Of a stretch of 64,000 nt of DNA, positions 51,381-59,751 are shown one piece after another. The translations under genes and the position numbers were made by a program. The stretch spans positions 310,001 to 374,000 of the forward strand of contig NZ_CP036425.1 of assembly GCF_007747445.1 (NCBI RefSeq), in the 5' to 3' direction. Origin of the DNA: Poriferisphaera corsica. Lineage in GTDB: Bacteria > Planctomycetota > Phycisphaerae > Phycisphaerales > Phycisphaeraceae. Under the pieces are notes generated by a model. That model was not told the origin of the DNA. It did no database searches and saw nothing but the letters and a program-made list of their open reading frames with translations. The stretch's first letter is position 1. Every line of letters starts with the position of its first letter.

Positions 51381-53438
51381 TTAATGTGTTTGAGTTTTGA
51401 GTGTGTTGAGTGATTCGAGTAATTCGGTGCATGCGATGAGAGACATTGCGGAGGGGGCGATGCCGATACGGTTATCCCATAGGCGGAAACGGACGGCTCC
51501 AACAACGCGATCAGGGCTGGGGATGTAGAAGGTTGATTCAGGTTTGAATGTGATTTGATCAATGAAGCGGGCGGCGAGTGATGCGGTGAGGATCCAACCG
51601 AAAGCATCGCGTGATTCTTTCATGCCGGGCTCGCGGAGGCCGATCGCGGTGAGCGCGAGGATTTGTGCGGTGTTCCAGGATGGGTCTGGTGCTGCGTCGA
51701 GTGGCAATTTGTAGAGCTCAAAAGCGCCGATGACATCAGGGGGGCCGATGCGCGGTGGTGAGATGATTTGCAGTGCTTGGAGTTTTTCAATTGCGTTGCC
51801 GAGGGATTGTTCACGGTCGACGAGTGCGGCAGCGAGTTGCTGATCGTTCTCAGGGTTGATGATGGAATCAACGCGTGAATGTGCGAGTGCGAGCCAATAT
51901 AGGGTCGAGAGATTGAGGTTCTTTTGGGTCTGATCCCAGAGGTGGTCGAGCACGGTGAGGGTTTGAACTCGGAGGGCTTCGGTGCGCTGTTGCTCGTAGG
52001 TTGTGGCGAGGGCGCCTGCGATGAAGGCGAGTGTGGGTTGTTCGACACGTGGGGATTCGGGGTCGGCATCAATGCGGTATGACCCGTCAGGGTTGGCACA
52101 TGCGTTGAGATTGGCGATGAGTGCGTCACGAGTCGGGCCCATGAGTGATGCGCGCGGTGATTGGATGACGTTCATGAGTGCGAGTGCGAGCTCGACGGAG
52201 GTCGGTGCTGCATCTGGTTTAACAAGGTCTTCCGCGATGAGTTCAGCGGTATTGCTGGCGAGGTCTGCGAGTTTGTCGATGATGGGATTGGTGTCTTGTT
52301 GGCCTAGCAGGTGGCGGTGGTAGCGGAGGACGGCATAGGAAGCGAGGAGAGATTGTTGTTTGTTGGCGAATGCAGGTTTGTAAACATTTTGAACGGGGAA
52401 GAAATCGCCACGAACTTGGTTGTCTTGGGTGAAGAGTGTTTGCAGGTGTTCGGTGATGTCGTCGGCGAGGTTGCGTACATCTTGATCGCCGATGCCGTGA
52501 GGAGGGAGGAGGACATTGCCGCGAACAAGGTTGACGGGTTCGAGGCCGGGTTGAGGTTGAACAAATTGGATGACATCAAAGCGTTGGAAGTCGAGGCCGT
52601 TAGGTTGGCCGATTTTATTTTGTTCATGAAGCGAGAGGCCGAGGTTGATGAGAAGACGAGAGATCTGATCCTTGGGGAGGACGCTGTTGATGAGGACATC
52701 GTTGGGCCAAATGAAGGCTTCAGATTTATCGCCGGCTTTGGGTGACGGGTTGGTGAGGCGGAGGCCGTGAAAGCCGGGAGCGAAAGAGGTGTAGATGGAT
52801 TGCGGCATCTTCTGGCCGGTGAGATTGATTTCGGCGAGTTCGTGCGCGATTTGGATGTCGACCTGAAGGTCGGCAGCGATATCTTCGAATGTGGGGGTTG
52901 GCTCGTCAGCGTTGATCCAGCCTTTGGCAACGGCATCGATACGATCGTTAATAATTTTGCGGCGGGTATGGGTGAAGGCGTCACTGGCGGCAAGTGAGAG
53001 TAGTGGTGCGAGGTCGTAGGCTTGGCCGGGGTTGTTGATGAGCGTGTTGAGGTTGGCCCGGAAGGCGGTTCCTTGGCCAAATGTTTCGCCTGCGCTGCGA
53101 AGCGTGACGCGGATGCCAAGGAGGTTGGTGACTGAGATACGAGGTAGTTCGAAACTGTTCTCGGGGACTTTGGCGTCTTCGAGCCAATTGTTGACGAGCC
53201 GGTAGGCCTGCATGGCGTTGGAGAGATCGACGAAGGGGGCCTCGAGCTCCTGGTCGAGTGGGAGGGGGGCGCCAGCAGGTGGCGAGGAAAAGTTTTGAGC
53301 TGTCAGGGCAGGGGTGATGGCAAGCAGGAGGGCGATGGTGAGTGTGATGATTTTTTGAGACATCGATCTGGGATCGATGTTGCTTAAAAGCGACATCCGG
53401 CTTGAGTCGCATGAGTCTGAGGTCGTTAGATTCTTCAC
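51381..53438 (-). CDS. exported protein of unknown function
   Basis: 685 residues if started at GTG 53438, which has GGAAAGG 7 bases upstream. The signal-type stretch MSQKIITLTIALLLAITPAL begins at residue 26, so ATG 53363 is an alternative start. The mature protein is helical with repeated hydrophobic heptads. Recognisable but unassigned segments are YRLVNNWLEDAKVPENSFEL, DVLINSVLPKDQISRLLINL and DRVVGAVRFRLWDN. It could be an alpha/alpha barrel of the prenyltransferase-like type, but I see no catalytic DxDD or QW motif, so I do not assign this. It shares a bidirectional terminator with the small lipoprotein. Confidence 0.7.
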   Translation of the reverse strand: MKNLTTSDSCDSSRMSLLSNIDPRSMSQKIITLTIALLLAITPALTAQNFSSPPAGAPLPLDQELEAPFVDLSNAMQAYRLVNNWLEDAKVPENSFELPRISVTNLLGIRVTLRSAGETFGQGTAFRANLNTLINNPGQAYDLAPLLSLAASDAFTHTRRKIINDRIDAVAKGWINADEPTPTFEDIAADLQVDIQIAHELAEINLTGQKMPQSIYTSFAPGFHGLRLTNPSPKAGDKSEAFIWPNDVLINSVLPKDQISRLLINLGLSLHEQNKIGQPNGLDFQRFDVIQFVQPQPGLEPVNLVRGNVLLPPHGIGDQDVRNLADDITEHLQTLFTQDNQVRGDFFPVQNVYKPAFANKQQSLLASYAVLRYHRHLLGQQDTNPIIDKLADLASNTAELIAEDLVKPDAAPTSVELALALMNVIQSPRASLMGPTRDALIANLNACANPDGSYRIDADPESPRVEQPTLAFIAGALATTYEQQRTEALRVQTLTVLDHLWDQTQKNLNLSTLYWLALAHSRVDSIINPENDQQLAAALVDREQSLGNAIEKLQALQIISPPRIGPPDVIGAFELYKLPLDAAPDPSWNTAQILALTAIGLREPGMKESRDAFGWILTASLAARFIDQITFKPESTFYIPSPDRVVGAVRFRLWDNRIGIAPSAMSLIACTELLESLNTLKTQTH

Positions 53439-53545
53439 GTAAATGCCTTTCCAGCAGCTATTTAACTTGATTGCATGGCTTTATGGCCAATCTTTGGCAT
53501 GGCTCTTGATGATATCAGGTATCCAAGCCACTGCGGAGAGAAACC

Positions 53546-53644
53546 ATGCTGAGGAAATTGATCATTGATTTGAGCAGCGAACAGGCTGCGAACCGACGCA
53601 AGATCCTGATTTTAGCGATTCTGACTTTCGTCGCACTTTGCTAG
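53546..53644 (+). CDS. 32-residue single-helix membrane peptide (possible)
   Basis: Tiny frame with GGAGA about 7 bases upstream of its ATG and a terminator about 70 bases after its stop. The peptide has a charged start (MLRKLIIDLSSEQAANRRK) followed by a hydrophobic helix ILILAILTFVALC. It lies in the 557-base gap between two leftward genes and on the opposite strand, forming its own transcript with the terminator at 53715. Length and layout fit small membrane regulators or toxin-like peptides; there is no homology evidence. Confidence 0.4.
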   Translation: MLRKLIIDLSSEQAANRRKILILAILTFVALC

Positions 53645-53714
53645 ATTGTGGTTGAAGTCGATGGGCTCGCCAAGGGGTTTTATCGGCTTAATGAATTCAT
53701 CATGACCAATGCTT

Positions 53715-53750
53715 CACCCCTGCCTCGTGCTGACGGCAGGGGTGTTTTTT
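53715..53750 (+). terminator. rho-independent terminator on the plus strand
   Basis: CACCCCTGCC (53715-53724) pairs with GGCAGGGGTG (53735-53744), followed by six T. There is no plus-strand gene here other than the 32-codon frame, which supports a small transcript ending here. Confidence 0.85.
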
Positions 53751-53946
53751 GAGCGTTGTCAGAGAATGTGCATTGTGTTGACCTAGCCGTTGTGTCCTTT
53801 TGCACGTTGCTAATGATTTACTTCTGATATCAACGGGCAAATCGGGATCGATTTAACGTAAAGACGCTCTATGGGCATACACTAATCCATATGGACGGCT
53901 GGAATAGTTATACGGATTCAAAATTGGGTCGGGTTTGATGAAGGCA

Positions 53947-53975
53947 CAAAAAAAAGCCGCGATGAGGCGGCTTTT
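53947..53975 (-). terminator. rho-independent terminator of the 449-residue esterase gene
   Basis: AAAAGCCGC / GCGGCTTTT (53952-53960 / 53967-53975) with minus-strand T-run, 21 bases past the stop. Confidence 0.85.
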
Positions 53976-53995
53976 GTGGTCGTTTATATTGTTGA

Positions 53996-55345
53996 TTACT
54001 GCATGTCTTTTACGTGTTGCATGATTGTCTGGTCGAATTCGGCTTGGAGGTCTTGTGGGAAGCTGTGTCCCATGAGCGGGCGATTGATGATGCGTTTGTT
54101 TTTGTGAGGGATGTTGTTGAAAGCGGTGTAGACCGAAGTGGGGCAGCATACATGATCGGCGAAGCCAACGGAGATGAGTGTTTGTGCTTGGATGAGCGCT
54201 GCGAAGTTGGCGGCATCGACGTAGCGGCTGGCGTCGATTGTTGATCGATAGGTGATGTCCTTTTCACTGTCGTTGGGTTTGTTCCATGAAGCCAAGCGAG
54301 GCCAACCGACCATCTTGCCGGCTTCGTATCCAGCGTGATCAGACATGGCGGGGACGGATGCGCAGATGAGTGTGATGTCGGGGTCGAGTCCGCCAGCGAT
54401 AAGGGCTTGGCCGCCGCCTTGTGATGAGCCTTTGACGACGAGGATTTTGCCGTCCCATTCGGGCTGAGCTTTGATAAATTCGAGAGCGCGGATGAGTCGC
54501 ATGTACATGCCGGTGAAGTAGGAGTCGTTGGGGTTGGTTTTACCGAAAGCGGGATAGCCTTTGAGGGGGCCGTTGGTTTGTTCTTGATAGAAGGAGGCGG
54601 GTTTGCCGTTGGGTAGGCCATGTGCGTTGAAGTCGAGGGCGATGAAGCCGAGGGAAGCGTAATAGGCGGGGATGCGAGATGAGCGAACACCTGCAGAGTG
54701 AGGGATGAGTATGGCGGGGTGAGATTTAGGTTTAGCGTTGGCAGGTTTAGCGTAGTAACCGGAGAGTGGTGAAGTGGAGGTTGTTGAGCCGGGGGTTTGG
54801 ATTTGCAGGTCGAAGGCAAGGATGTTGCTGTCTTCAAATTCGACGGGTGTGAGGACCGGAGTCATGGTTGCGTTGCGGACGGTCTGGATTTTGCTTTGCC
54901 AGAACTGATTGAAGTCTTTGGGGAGTTTCGCGGTGGCTGGGATTTGGGTGGGGTTGATACCGGCGGCAAGTCGTTTGAAAACTTTGGTTTGTTTGGTGTT
55001 GTCAGCGTTGATGGGTTTGTAGGTGAGTTCGAGGCGGACGAAGCCGGGCTTGTCTAGACGTGTACGGATGAGTGAGGGTTTGGATGTGGTGGTGAATGTG
55101 CCGGTTCGGATCGTTTCGTAGCCATCGAGGCTGAGTGTGTATTGTATTTTGCGGCCGGTGAGGGCAGCGTCATTTTGATTGAGTAACTTGATGCGGAAAG
55201 TAATGGGTTCATTGGTTTGATAGATTGCATCAGGCTTCGTGCATGAGGCGTCAAGTCGAAGTGTGTCAGCGATGGCAGATTGCGCGGCCACGCAAAGTGT
55301 AAGTAATAAGAAAAGCAGGGAGCGATTTAAAAATTTCGCGTGCAT
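53996..55345 (-). CDS. exported acetylxylan esterase-like protein (CE7 type)
   Basis: 449 residues with a signal peptide (about 1-26). An Ig-like beta domain (about 30-135) precedes the CE7-type alpha/beta hydrolase. The nucleophile elbow is GSSQGGGQA (Ser about 278), the oxyanion region HSAGVRS, and the last catalytic His is in LMGHSFPQD near residue 425. DFNAHGLPNG, a CE7 RGQG-loop equivalent, is unusual. Substrate is probably an O-acetylated polysaccharide or small ester outside the cytoplasm. It neighbours a second CE7-like gene on the same strand, but each has its own terminator. Confidence 0.85.
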   Translation of the reverse strand: MHAKFLNRSLLFLLLTLCVAAQSAIADTLRLDASCTKPDAIYQTNEPITFRIKLLNQNDAALTGRKIQYTLSLDGYETIRTGTFTTTSKPSLIRTRLDKPGFVRLELTYKPINADNTKQTKVFKRLAAGINPTQIPATAKLPKDFNQFWQSKIQTVRNATMTPVLTPVEFEDSNILAFDLQIQTPGSTTSTSPLSGYYAKPANAKPKSHPAILIPHSAGVRSSRIPAYYASLGFIALDFNAHGLPNGKPASFYQEQTNGPLKGYPAFGKTNPNDSYFTGMYMRLIRALEFIKAQPEWDGKILVVKGSSQGGGQALIAGGLDPDITLICASVPAMSDHAGYEAGKMVGWPRLASWNKPNDSEKDITYRSTIDASRYVDAANFAALIQAQTLISVGFADHVCCPTSVYTAFNNIPHKNKRIINRPLMGHSFPQDLQAEFDQTIMQHVKDMQ

Positions 55346-55452
55346 GATAAAGTCCTGTCATTCGTGATGTTTGTTGCCAGCCTCAGCTAGGGGTTGCTGG
55401 GTTAGCTGGGGGTTGAGTTGATGGTATCAGATTCGATTGGGCGAGTGAATAG

Positions 55453-55475
55453 AAAAAGGCCGCGTGAAGCGGCCT
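55453..55475 (-). terminator. rho-independent terminator of the 326-residue esterase gene
   Basis: AGGCCGC / GCGGCCT (55457-55463 / 55469-55475) with loop GTGAA and minus-strand TTTTTCT. Confidence 0.8.
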
Positions 55476-55506
55476 GGTGTTTATATATTGATGTTGTGGT
55501 GACTGA

Positions 55507-56484
55507 TTAGACGGGCTGAGCTACCATTTCTGCGATGAAGTGGATTGCGCGACTGGTCCAACCGGGGAGGTGTTCGTGCGCGAAATCGTGGTAGATAAGC
55601 ATGTCTTTGGGGGCAGTGATTTTGTTGTAAGCGGCAAACTGTGTAGATGGCGGGCAGATGTCATCAAGCAGGGTTGCGGCGAAAAGGACTTTGCCGTTGA
55701 TGCGGTCGACGAGGTTTTGGATATCGATATAGCCGAGACGGCGATACCATTTTTCCATGTTTTCGTGTAGTGGATCGTGATGGCGGAAGAAATCGGAGAG
55801 TTCGAAATAAGCGCCTTTACGAGAAAGATCCATATTCCAAACGCGCTGGAAATCGCTGAGGAATGGGAAGGAGGTTACGACGCGTTGGATGGAAGGTACC
55901 AGTGAAGCGCAAACGAGTGAGAGGGCGCCACCTTGTGAGCCGCCGTAAGTAGCGACACGGGTTTCGTCGATATCATCCATGGCCATCATGAGTTCTGTGA
56001 GCTGTGCCGTATCGAGGTATATATCACGGAAGAGGAGTTTGTCTTCGTGGTCTTCGAGTCCACGGATGATATGGCCGCGAAGGGTTGTGCCTTTTGCTCC
56101 ACCAGAATCTTCGGATATTCCGCCTTGGCCGCGGACATCAAGCGCGACAACGGCCATACCAAGTGCAGTAAAGCGGAGATACTCATCCCAATCGGGTGCA
56201 GCGCCTGAATAGCCATGTAGCCAGACAACCAGTGGGATTTTTCCAGTGGTATTTTCAGGCTTCGCATAACGTGCATGAATACGCGCGTTATTGACGCCTG
56301 TGAACCAGACATCGTAAAACTTGGTGTTGGGGAGCTCGTAAGAAGAGGAGTCTAATTGTAGATTAGACTTTGTACTATGCATTTCATCTAGTGCGCGATC
56401 CCAGTATGCATCAAAATCATCAGGCTTGACACTACAGCCCTGATATTTTTTCAGTTCTTTAAGTGGCATGTCCAGTACGGGCAT
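55507..56484 (-). CDS. acetylxylan esterase / cephalosporin-C deacetylase family (CE7), cytoplasmic
   Basis: 326 residues without a signal peptide. It starts MPVLDMPLKELKKY, the standard CE7 N-terminus, which is why ATG 56484 (GGGAGG 7 bases upstream) is chosen over TTG 56490. The CE7 signature RGQGG (around residue 118), nucleophile GGSQGGALS (Ser about 185), Asp LLDDICPPS and His in HDFAHEHLPG are all present. The enzyme family removes acetyl groups from xylo-oligosaccharides and cephalosporin-like esters in the cytosol. It probably complements the exported CE7 gene downstream. Confidence 0.93.
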   Translation of the reverse strand: MPVLDMPLKELKKYQGCSVKPDDFDAYWDRALDEMHSTKSNLQLDSSSYELPNTKFYDVWFTGVNNARIHARYAKPENTTGKIPLVVWLHGYSGAAPDWDEYLRFTALGMAVVALDVRGQGGISEDSGGAKGTTLRGHIIRGLEDHEDKLLFRDIYLDTAQLTELMMAMDDIDETRVATYGGSQGGALSLVCASLVPSIQRVVTSFPFLSDFQRVWNMDLSRKGAYFELSDFFRHHDPLHENMEKWYRRLGYIDIQNLVDRINGKVLFAATLLDDICPPSTQFAAYNKITAPKDMLIYHDFAHEHLPGWTSRAIHFIAEMVAQPV

Positions 56485-56643
56485 GGTCAACCTCCCAATA
56501 TGTCATTGGTGTGCACAGACGAAGTATGGCTTCTGTTAGTCGCCCTCCCAATAAAGATGCATACCTTAGCGGATTCAGGCAAGCTGGTCTACTGATTTAC
56601 TGTGATTGTGGGGCAACTGTGCTTGTGGGTAATGGGGGCTGTA

Positions 56644-57000
56644 TTAATGTAATTTGAAGAGGATTTTGTCATTGTTGGGGTTGTTAAGATCCGCTTGATG
56701 GTGAAACACTGCGGGGTGCATGAGGTTAAAGGTTGCGTACTGGGGTTGCAATTGCATCGCCTCGTCAGAGGTTGGGGCATGGTCGTGCGGAGGGTCTTTA
56801 GCAGGTGTTTGTGTGTGATTGTGTGAATCGACCTGCGCAGCATTCGCTTTATCCGTTGAACGTAGATGGCGCGATTGCTTCAGAATGACGGGGCTACTTG
56901 CGGATATCAAGAAAGTAATGATGAGTATCGATATCACGATCACGCCGATCGCTTTATAGCGATGATGTGTTTTTCTGCTTTGTTTTTGTTTGGAATCCAT
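56644..57000 (-). CDS. small single-pass membrane protein
   Basis: 118 residues from ATG 57000 (AGGAG 7 bases upstream). A basic start (MDSKQKQSRKTHHRYK) is followed by one transmembrane helix (AIGVIVISILIITFLISA, about 17-35), then a His/Pro/Asp-rich outer region. Not recognised. The start lies 26 bases after the previous small membrane gene, so the two form an operon. Confidence 0.6.
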   Translation of the reverse strand: MDSKQKQSRKTHHRYKAIGVIVISILIITFLISASSPVILKQSRHLRSTDKANAAQVDSHNHTQTPAKDPPHDHAPTSDEAMQLQPQYATFNLMHPAVFHHQADLNNPNNDKILFKLH

Positions 57001-57025
57001 CTCCTCACTCCTAATAGAGCTTTTC

Positions 57026-57364
57026 TTACTGTGAAGATGCTTCATGGCTTTGAGGTGTAATAACCGCTCGTTCGATCCAGCGCGGCCGCCTTAAATCATT
57101 GGTTGCGTTGCCAGGTTCTTCTATTTGGGGCGTATTCGCAGGGGGTAACGGAGCGGCATTGTTGTACGCATCACTAGGCCAGATCGTATCTTGAATAACA
57201 GTATTTTCGTTGTCGTATGTCACAGAGATCGCAGACAGCAATGCGATGATTAAGATCGTGATCAGCAGGACAGCGATTAGTGTCCATGGGTTCTGATCGC
57301 ATTTATTACAGGGATCTTTTTGTGGTTGCTGTGCGTTTCGATGTATTGCAAGCGTCGTTCTCAT
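57026..57364 (-). CDS. small single-pass membrane protein with a CxxC start
   Basis: 112 residues with GGAGG 7 bases before the ATG. N-terminal C19/C22 (PCNKC) are followed by a transmembrane helix (WTLIAVLLITILIIALLSAI, about 27-47) and a Pro/Asn-rich outer part. Same layout as the next gene (56644-57000), suggesting paired small envelope proteins. Preceded by a very long hairpin that ends an upstream transcript. Confidence 0.65.
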   Translation of the reverse strand: MRTTLAIHRNAQQPQKDPCNKCDQNPWTLIAVLLITILIIALLSAISVTYDNENTVIQDTIWPSDAYNNAAPLPPANTPQIEEPGNATNDLRRPRWIERAVITPQSHEASSQ

Positions 57365-57412
57365 GGTGATAGCCTCCAGAGAATGTGGCCACTTCTGTGG
57401 TCGTTAAATAAA

Positions 57413-57475
57413 GAAAAAACCCGTCTCTTCGGCCTGATATTGTTTGGTATGACAATATCGGGTCGTAGAGACGGG
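57413..57475 (-). terminator. very long near-perfect hairpin terminator
   Basis: CCCGTCTC (57420-57427) pairs with GAGACGGG (57468-57475). The inner helix runs 57430-57443 against 57452-57465 (14 pairs including G-T), closed by an 8-base loop. On the minus strand it is followed by TTTTTTC. It ends the leftward transcript from 57912 and lies about 55 bases before the next start codon. Confidence 0.8.
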
Positions 57476-57645
57476 CGATTGTTGAATTGACAATCATGAC
57501 ATATTGCGGTGAAGAAGATCAGCCGCAAATTAGGCCATGATCTGTGAGTGATCCATCCGAACTATCTCACAGGCTGCGCAATCGTAGGCATCAAGGAAGG
57601 AAAGGAAAGCGCGAGGATAAAATTTTGGTCATTTCAAGTGAGATT

Positions 57646-57912
57646 TCAGCGGCCAAGGATGTCGAATGTTTCTGATTCGGGGTGAAGCTGCTCATATTCT
57701 TCGAGCTTTTCTGCTTGTTCTTTCGAGTTTTTAGAGGTCTGCTGATTGCTCTGACGATTAAATTTTGGTTTATCTGGGGAGCAAGCGGGTATGACAGAAA
57801 TGGATATGAAAAGAATCGCGCAGACGGTCAGCCATGCTGAGATCTTGGCGTATTGCGGTATATGAGCATGTTTTTGGAGTGAGCTAATCATCATTATCGC
57901 TACGCATAACAT
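57646..57912 (-). CDS. small lipoprotein-like protein
   Basis: 88 residues with a hydrophobic segment (WLTVCAILFISISVIPAC) ending in Cys44, preceded by VIPA, a lipobox-like site. The mature tail is charged and helical (KNSKEQAEKLEEYEQLHPES). The start is unclear; ATGs at 57912, 57894 and 57891 all lack a strong Shine-Dalgarno. A terminator hairpin downstream at 57420 supports transcription in this direction. Confidence 0.5.
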   Translation of the reverse strand: MLCVAIMMISSLQKHAHIPQYAKISAWLTVCAILFISISVIPACSPDKPKFNRQSNQQTSKNSKEQAEKLEEYEQLHPESETFDILGR

Positions 57913-58178
57913 CGGCTATATCTAGTACTTAAGTCGGTCGATATCATTACGGACTTCTACTGAATAGTAGGAGGAGACAACCAGCTTGAAGGGGCCTATT
58001 TAAGAGAAGAATGGGAGCAAATTGGATATTGTGGTTGTAAATTGTTCGTTGCCAGTCGTTTTGGCAACTCGATTCAAATACCGCTAAAATGCTCTATTCC
58101 GATCAGGTTGCGACATTTTGGTGGACGTTTGCATGCGTCCGGTCAGCCGCGACAGGTGTTTCAAGAAAGAGATATGTT

Positions 58179-58658
58179 ATGGCTCAACAAGGCCCAAATA
58201 ACCTCGAAGGTGATTTATTGGCAATCGATGCTCGTGTCGCAATTGTCACAGCTCGCTTCAATGAGTTCATTACGGATCGACTTACGGAAGCTGCGATCAA
58301 TACATGGGAACGATTAGGTGGTAAGGCTGAAAATTTGGCATCCGTCCATGTGCCGGGCGCTATTGAGTTGGCTGTAACAGCTAAAAAACTTGCAGAAACA
58401 GGCAAGTATCAAGCGGTTATCTGTCTGGGCTGCGTCATTCGTGGCGAAACGGATCACTACGATCATGTTGTTGAGCAAACCGCGATCGGCGTTCGTGAGG
58501 TCGCAACGCAAACCGGTATCCCATGTATTTTCGGTGTACTGACCTGCGATACACTTGAGCAGGCCATTGATCGTGCGGGTACTAAAATGGGTAATGCAGG
58601 GCGTAATGCCATGATGACCGCAGTTGAGATGGCGAACCTCATGGAAAAAATCCGATAA
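58179..58658 (+). CDS. ribH: 6,7-dimethyl-8-ribityllumazine synthase
   Basis: 159 residues. Lumazine synthase condenses ribityl-aminouracil with dihydroxybutanone phosphate in riboflavin synthesis, forming an icosahedral or pentameric particle. ARVAIVTARFNEFITDRL starts the fold, VPGAIELAV and CLGCVIRGETDHYDHV carry substrate contacts and the catalytic His (in TDHYDHV), and FGVLTCDTLEQAIDRAGTKM then GNAGRNA close it. ATG 58179 is preferred over upstream frames: AAGAAAGAG lies just before and the core starts in frame there. It lies directly upstream of nusB, a common pairing. No FMN riboswitch motif is visible in the leader. Confidence 0.95.
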   Translation: MAQQGPNNLEGDLLAIDARVAIVTARFNEFITDRLTEAAINTWERLGGKAENLASVHVPGAIELAVTAKKLAETGKYQAVICLGCVIRGETDHYDHVVEQTAIGVREVATQTGIPCIFGVLTCDTLEQAIDRAGTKMGNAGRNAMMTAVEMANLMEKIR

Positions 58659-58788
58659 ACCGTCTGCACGCCTACGATAATTTCTTTTAAGGCAGCATCG
58701 GCTTCATCCATTATTGAACATGCCGCCACATCAATCAGCACTACATTGGCAGCTCTTCGATGAGTATACGCCACTGGATATATACGCA

Positions 58789-59268
58789 ATGTCAAAGCAA
58801 CGAAACACAAGACGCCTCGCGATGCAGGTTCTCTATCAGATCGATGTTACAGGTGAACTGGATCGAGATGAGATCCTGTCCAATATCGATAATGAATTCG
58901 ATACACCAGATGTCTGCGCTAAAGCCGTTGATACAGCTCTCCATGCTTGGGTTACACATGGAACTTCAGATGAGCAAATTAGCCTTCTCGCGCCAGATTG
59001 GCCGACTTACCGCCAACCCCCTGTTGACCGAGCAATTCTTCGGCTTGCTTATTACGAAATGTCATCAGGTCAGACGCCTCCCAAGGTCGCAATCAATGAA
59101 GCAGTCGAACTTGCCAAGAATTTTGCTTCTGAAAACTCACCAGCCTTTATTAACGGTGTGCTCGATAAGCTCGCTAAAAAAGTGAAGCCGCGGCGAGTTG
59201 CTCCAGAGCCCCAAGAGCAGTCAGAGCCAGCCGATCAATGGCTTGATGATGCGAAAACAAGCGACTAA
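58789..59268 (+). CDS. nusB: transcription antitermination factor NusB
   Basis: 159 residues. NusB pairs with NusE (ribosomal S10) on boxA RNA to antiterminate rRNA transcription. The start MSKQRNTRRLAMQVLYQIDV (1-20) is the RNA-binding face. PVDRAILRLAYYEM and KVAINEAVELAKNFASENS then PAFINGVLDKL (about 100-135) are the conserved dimer/S10 helices. An acidic tail follows. ATG 58789 is 26 codons inside the longest frame and matches the family start. 130 bases after ribH; terminator follows. Confidence 0.95.
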   Translation: MSKQRNTRRLAMQVLYQIDVTGELDRDEILSNIDNEFDTPDVCAKAVDTALHAWVTHGTSDEQISLLAPDWPTYRQPPVDRAILRLAYYEMSSGQTPPKVAINEAVELAKNFASENSPAFINGVLDKLAKKVKPRRVAPEPQEQSEPADQWLDDAKTSD

Positions 59269-59298
59269 CGCACTTCATCTTACGTAAGTTAACATTTG

Positions 59299-59329
59299 CC
59301 ACCCAGCCAGTGCTGGGTGGTTATTATTT
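59299..59329 (+). terminator. rho-independent terminator after nusB
   Basis: CCACCCAGC-CAGT-GCTGGGTGG (59299-59320) followed by TTATTATTT. Confidence 0.88.
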
Positions 59330-59751
59330 ACTGCTTTTGAGCCGAAATCGCCACGCAGGAAAATTAATGAAAAATGCAGCCTATACCTCGTTGAAACGTT
59401 GCAGGAGCATGTTCAAAATCGTATCTTGTGAAATTATATAACACACGGTGTTTAGGCAATTTTTCGCAAAATAATTAGGAAAATATTCCACCTTTTATTT
59501 TGTGTAAATAGCCAATTTAAACCGGATCTATAAGTCCTGTATAATAGTAGAATATCTGTTTCGCAGGATGCGACAGAAATCAGATATCATGGATGAATGA
59601 TACGTGCAAAAGCCTTATAAGCTGTATATATCAATGAAACAGCAGTAAGGCATCATCAGGATTTGATGGCGATTTACTGCCCGATATCAGGCCTGACGCT
59701 TGTATCATGCCCAAAACGCAAAGACAAGATCCGCTGAAAGGCTTATATAAG
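59330..59751 (+). promoter_or_regulatory. leader and promoter region of the amino-sugar operon
   Basis: 422 bases without a gene. TATAAT at 59540-59545 is a good -10 with no convincing -35. Downstream, CTGTTTCGC / GCGACAG and an imperfect hairpin CAGTAA...TTACTG (59644-59680) lie in the predicted 200-base leader, which is long enough for a regulatory RNA; I recognise no known riboswitch class. Confidence 0.4.

Noticed and set aside
51381-53438. Prenyltransferase/terpene-cyclase assignment of the 685-residue exported protein
   Set aside because: Helical repeats suggest it, but DxDD and QW motifs are not visible.
57960-58178. FMN riboswitch upstream of ribH
   Set aside because: The conserved RFN box sequences are absent; only a small GTTGCC/GGCAAC hairpin is present.
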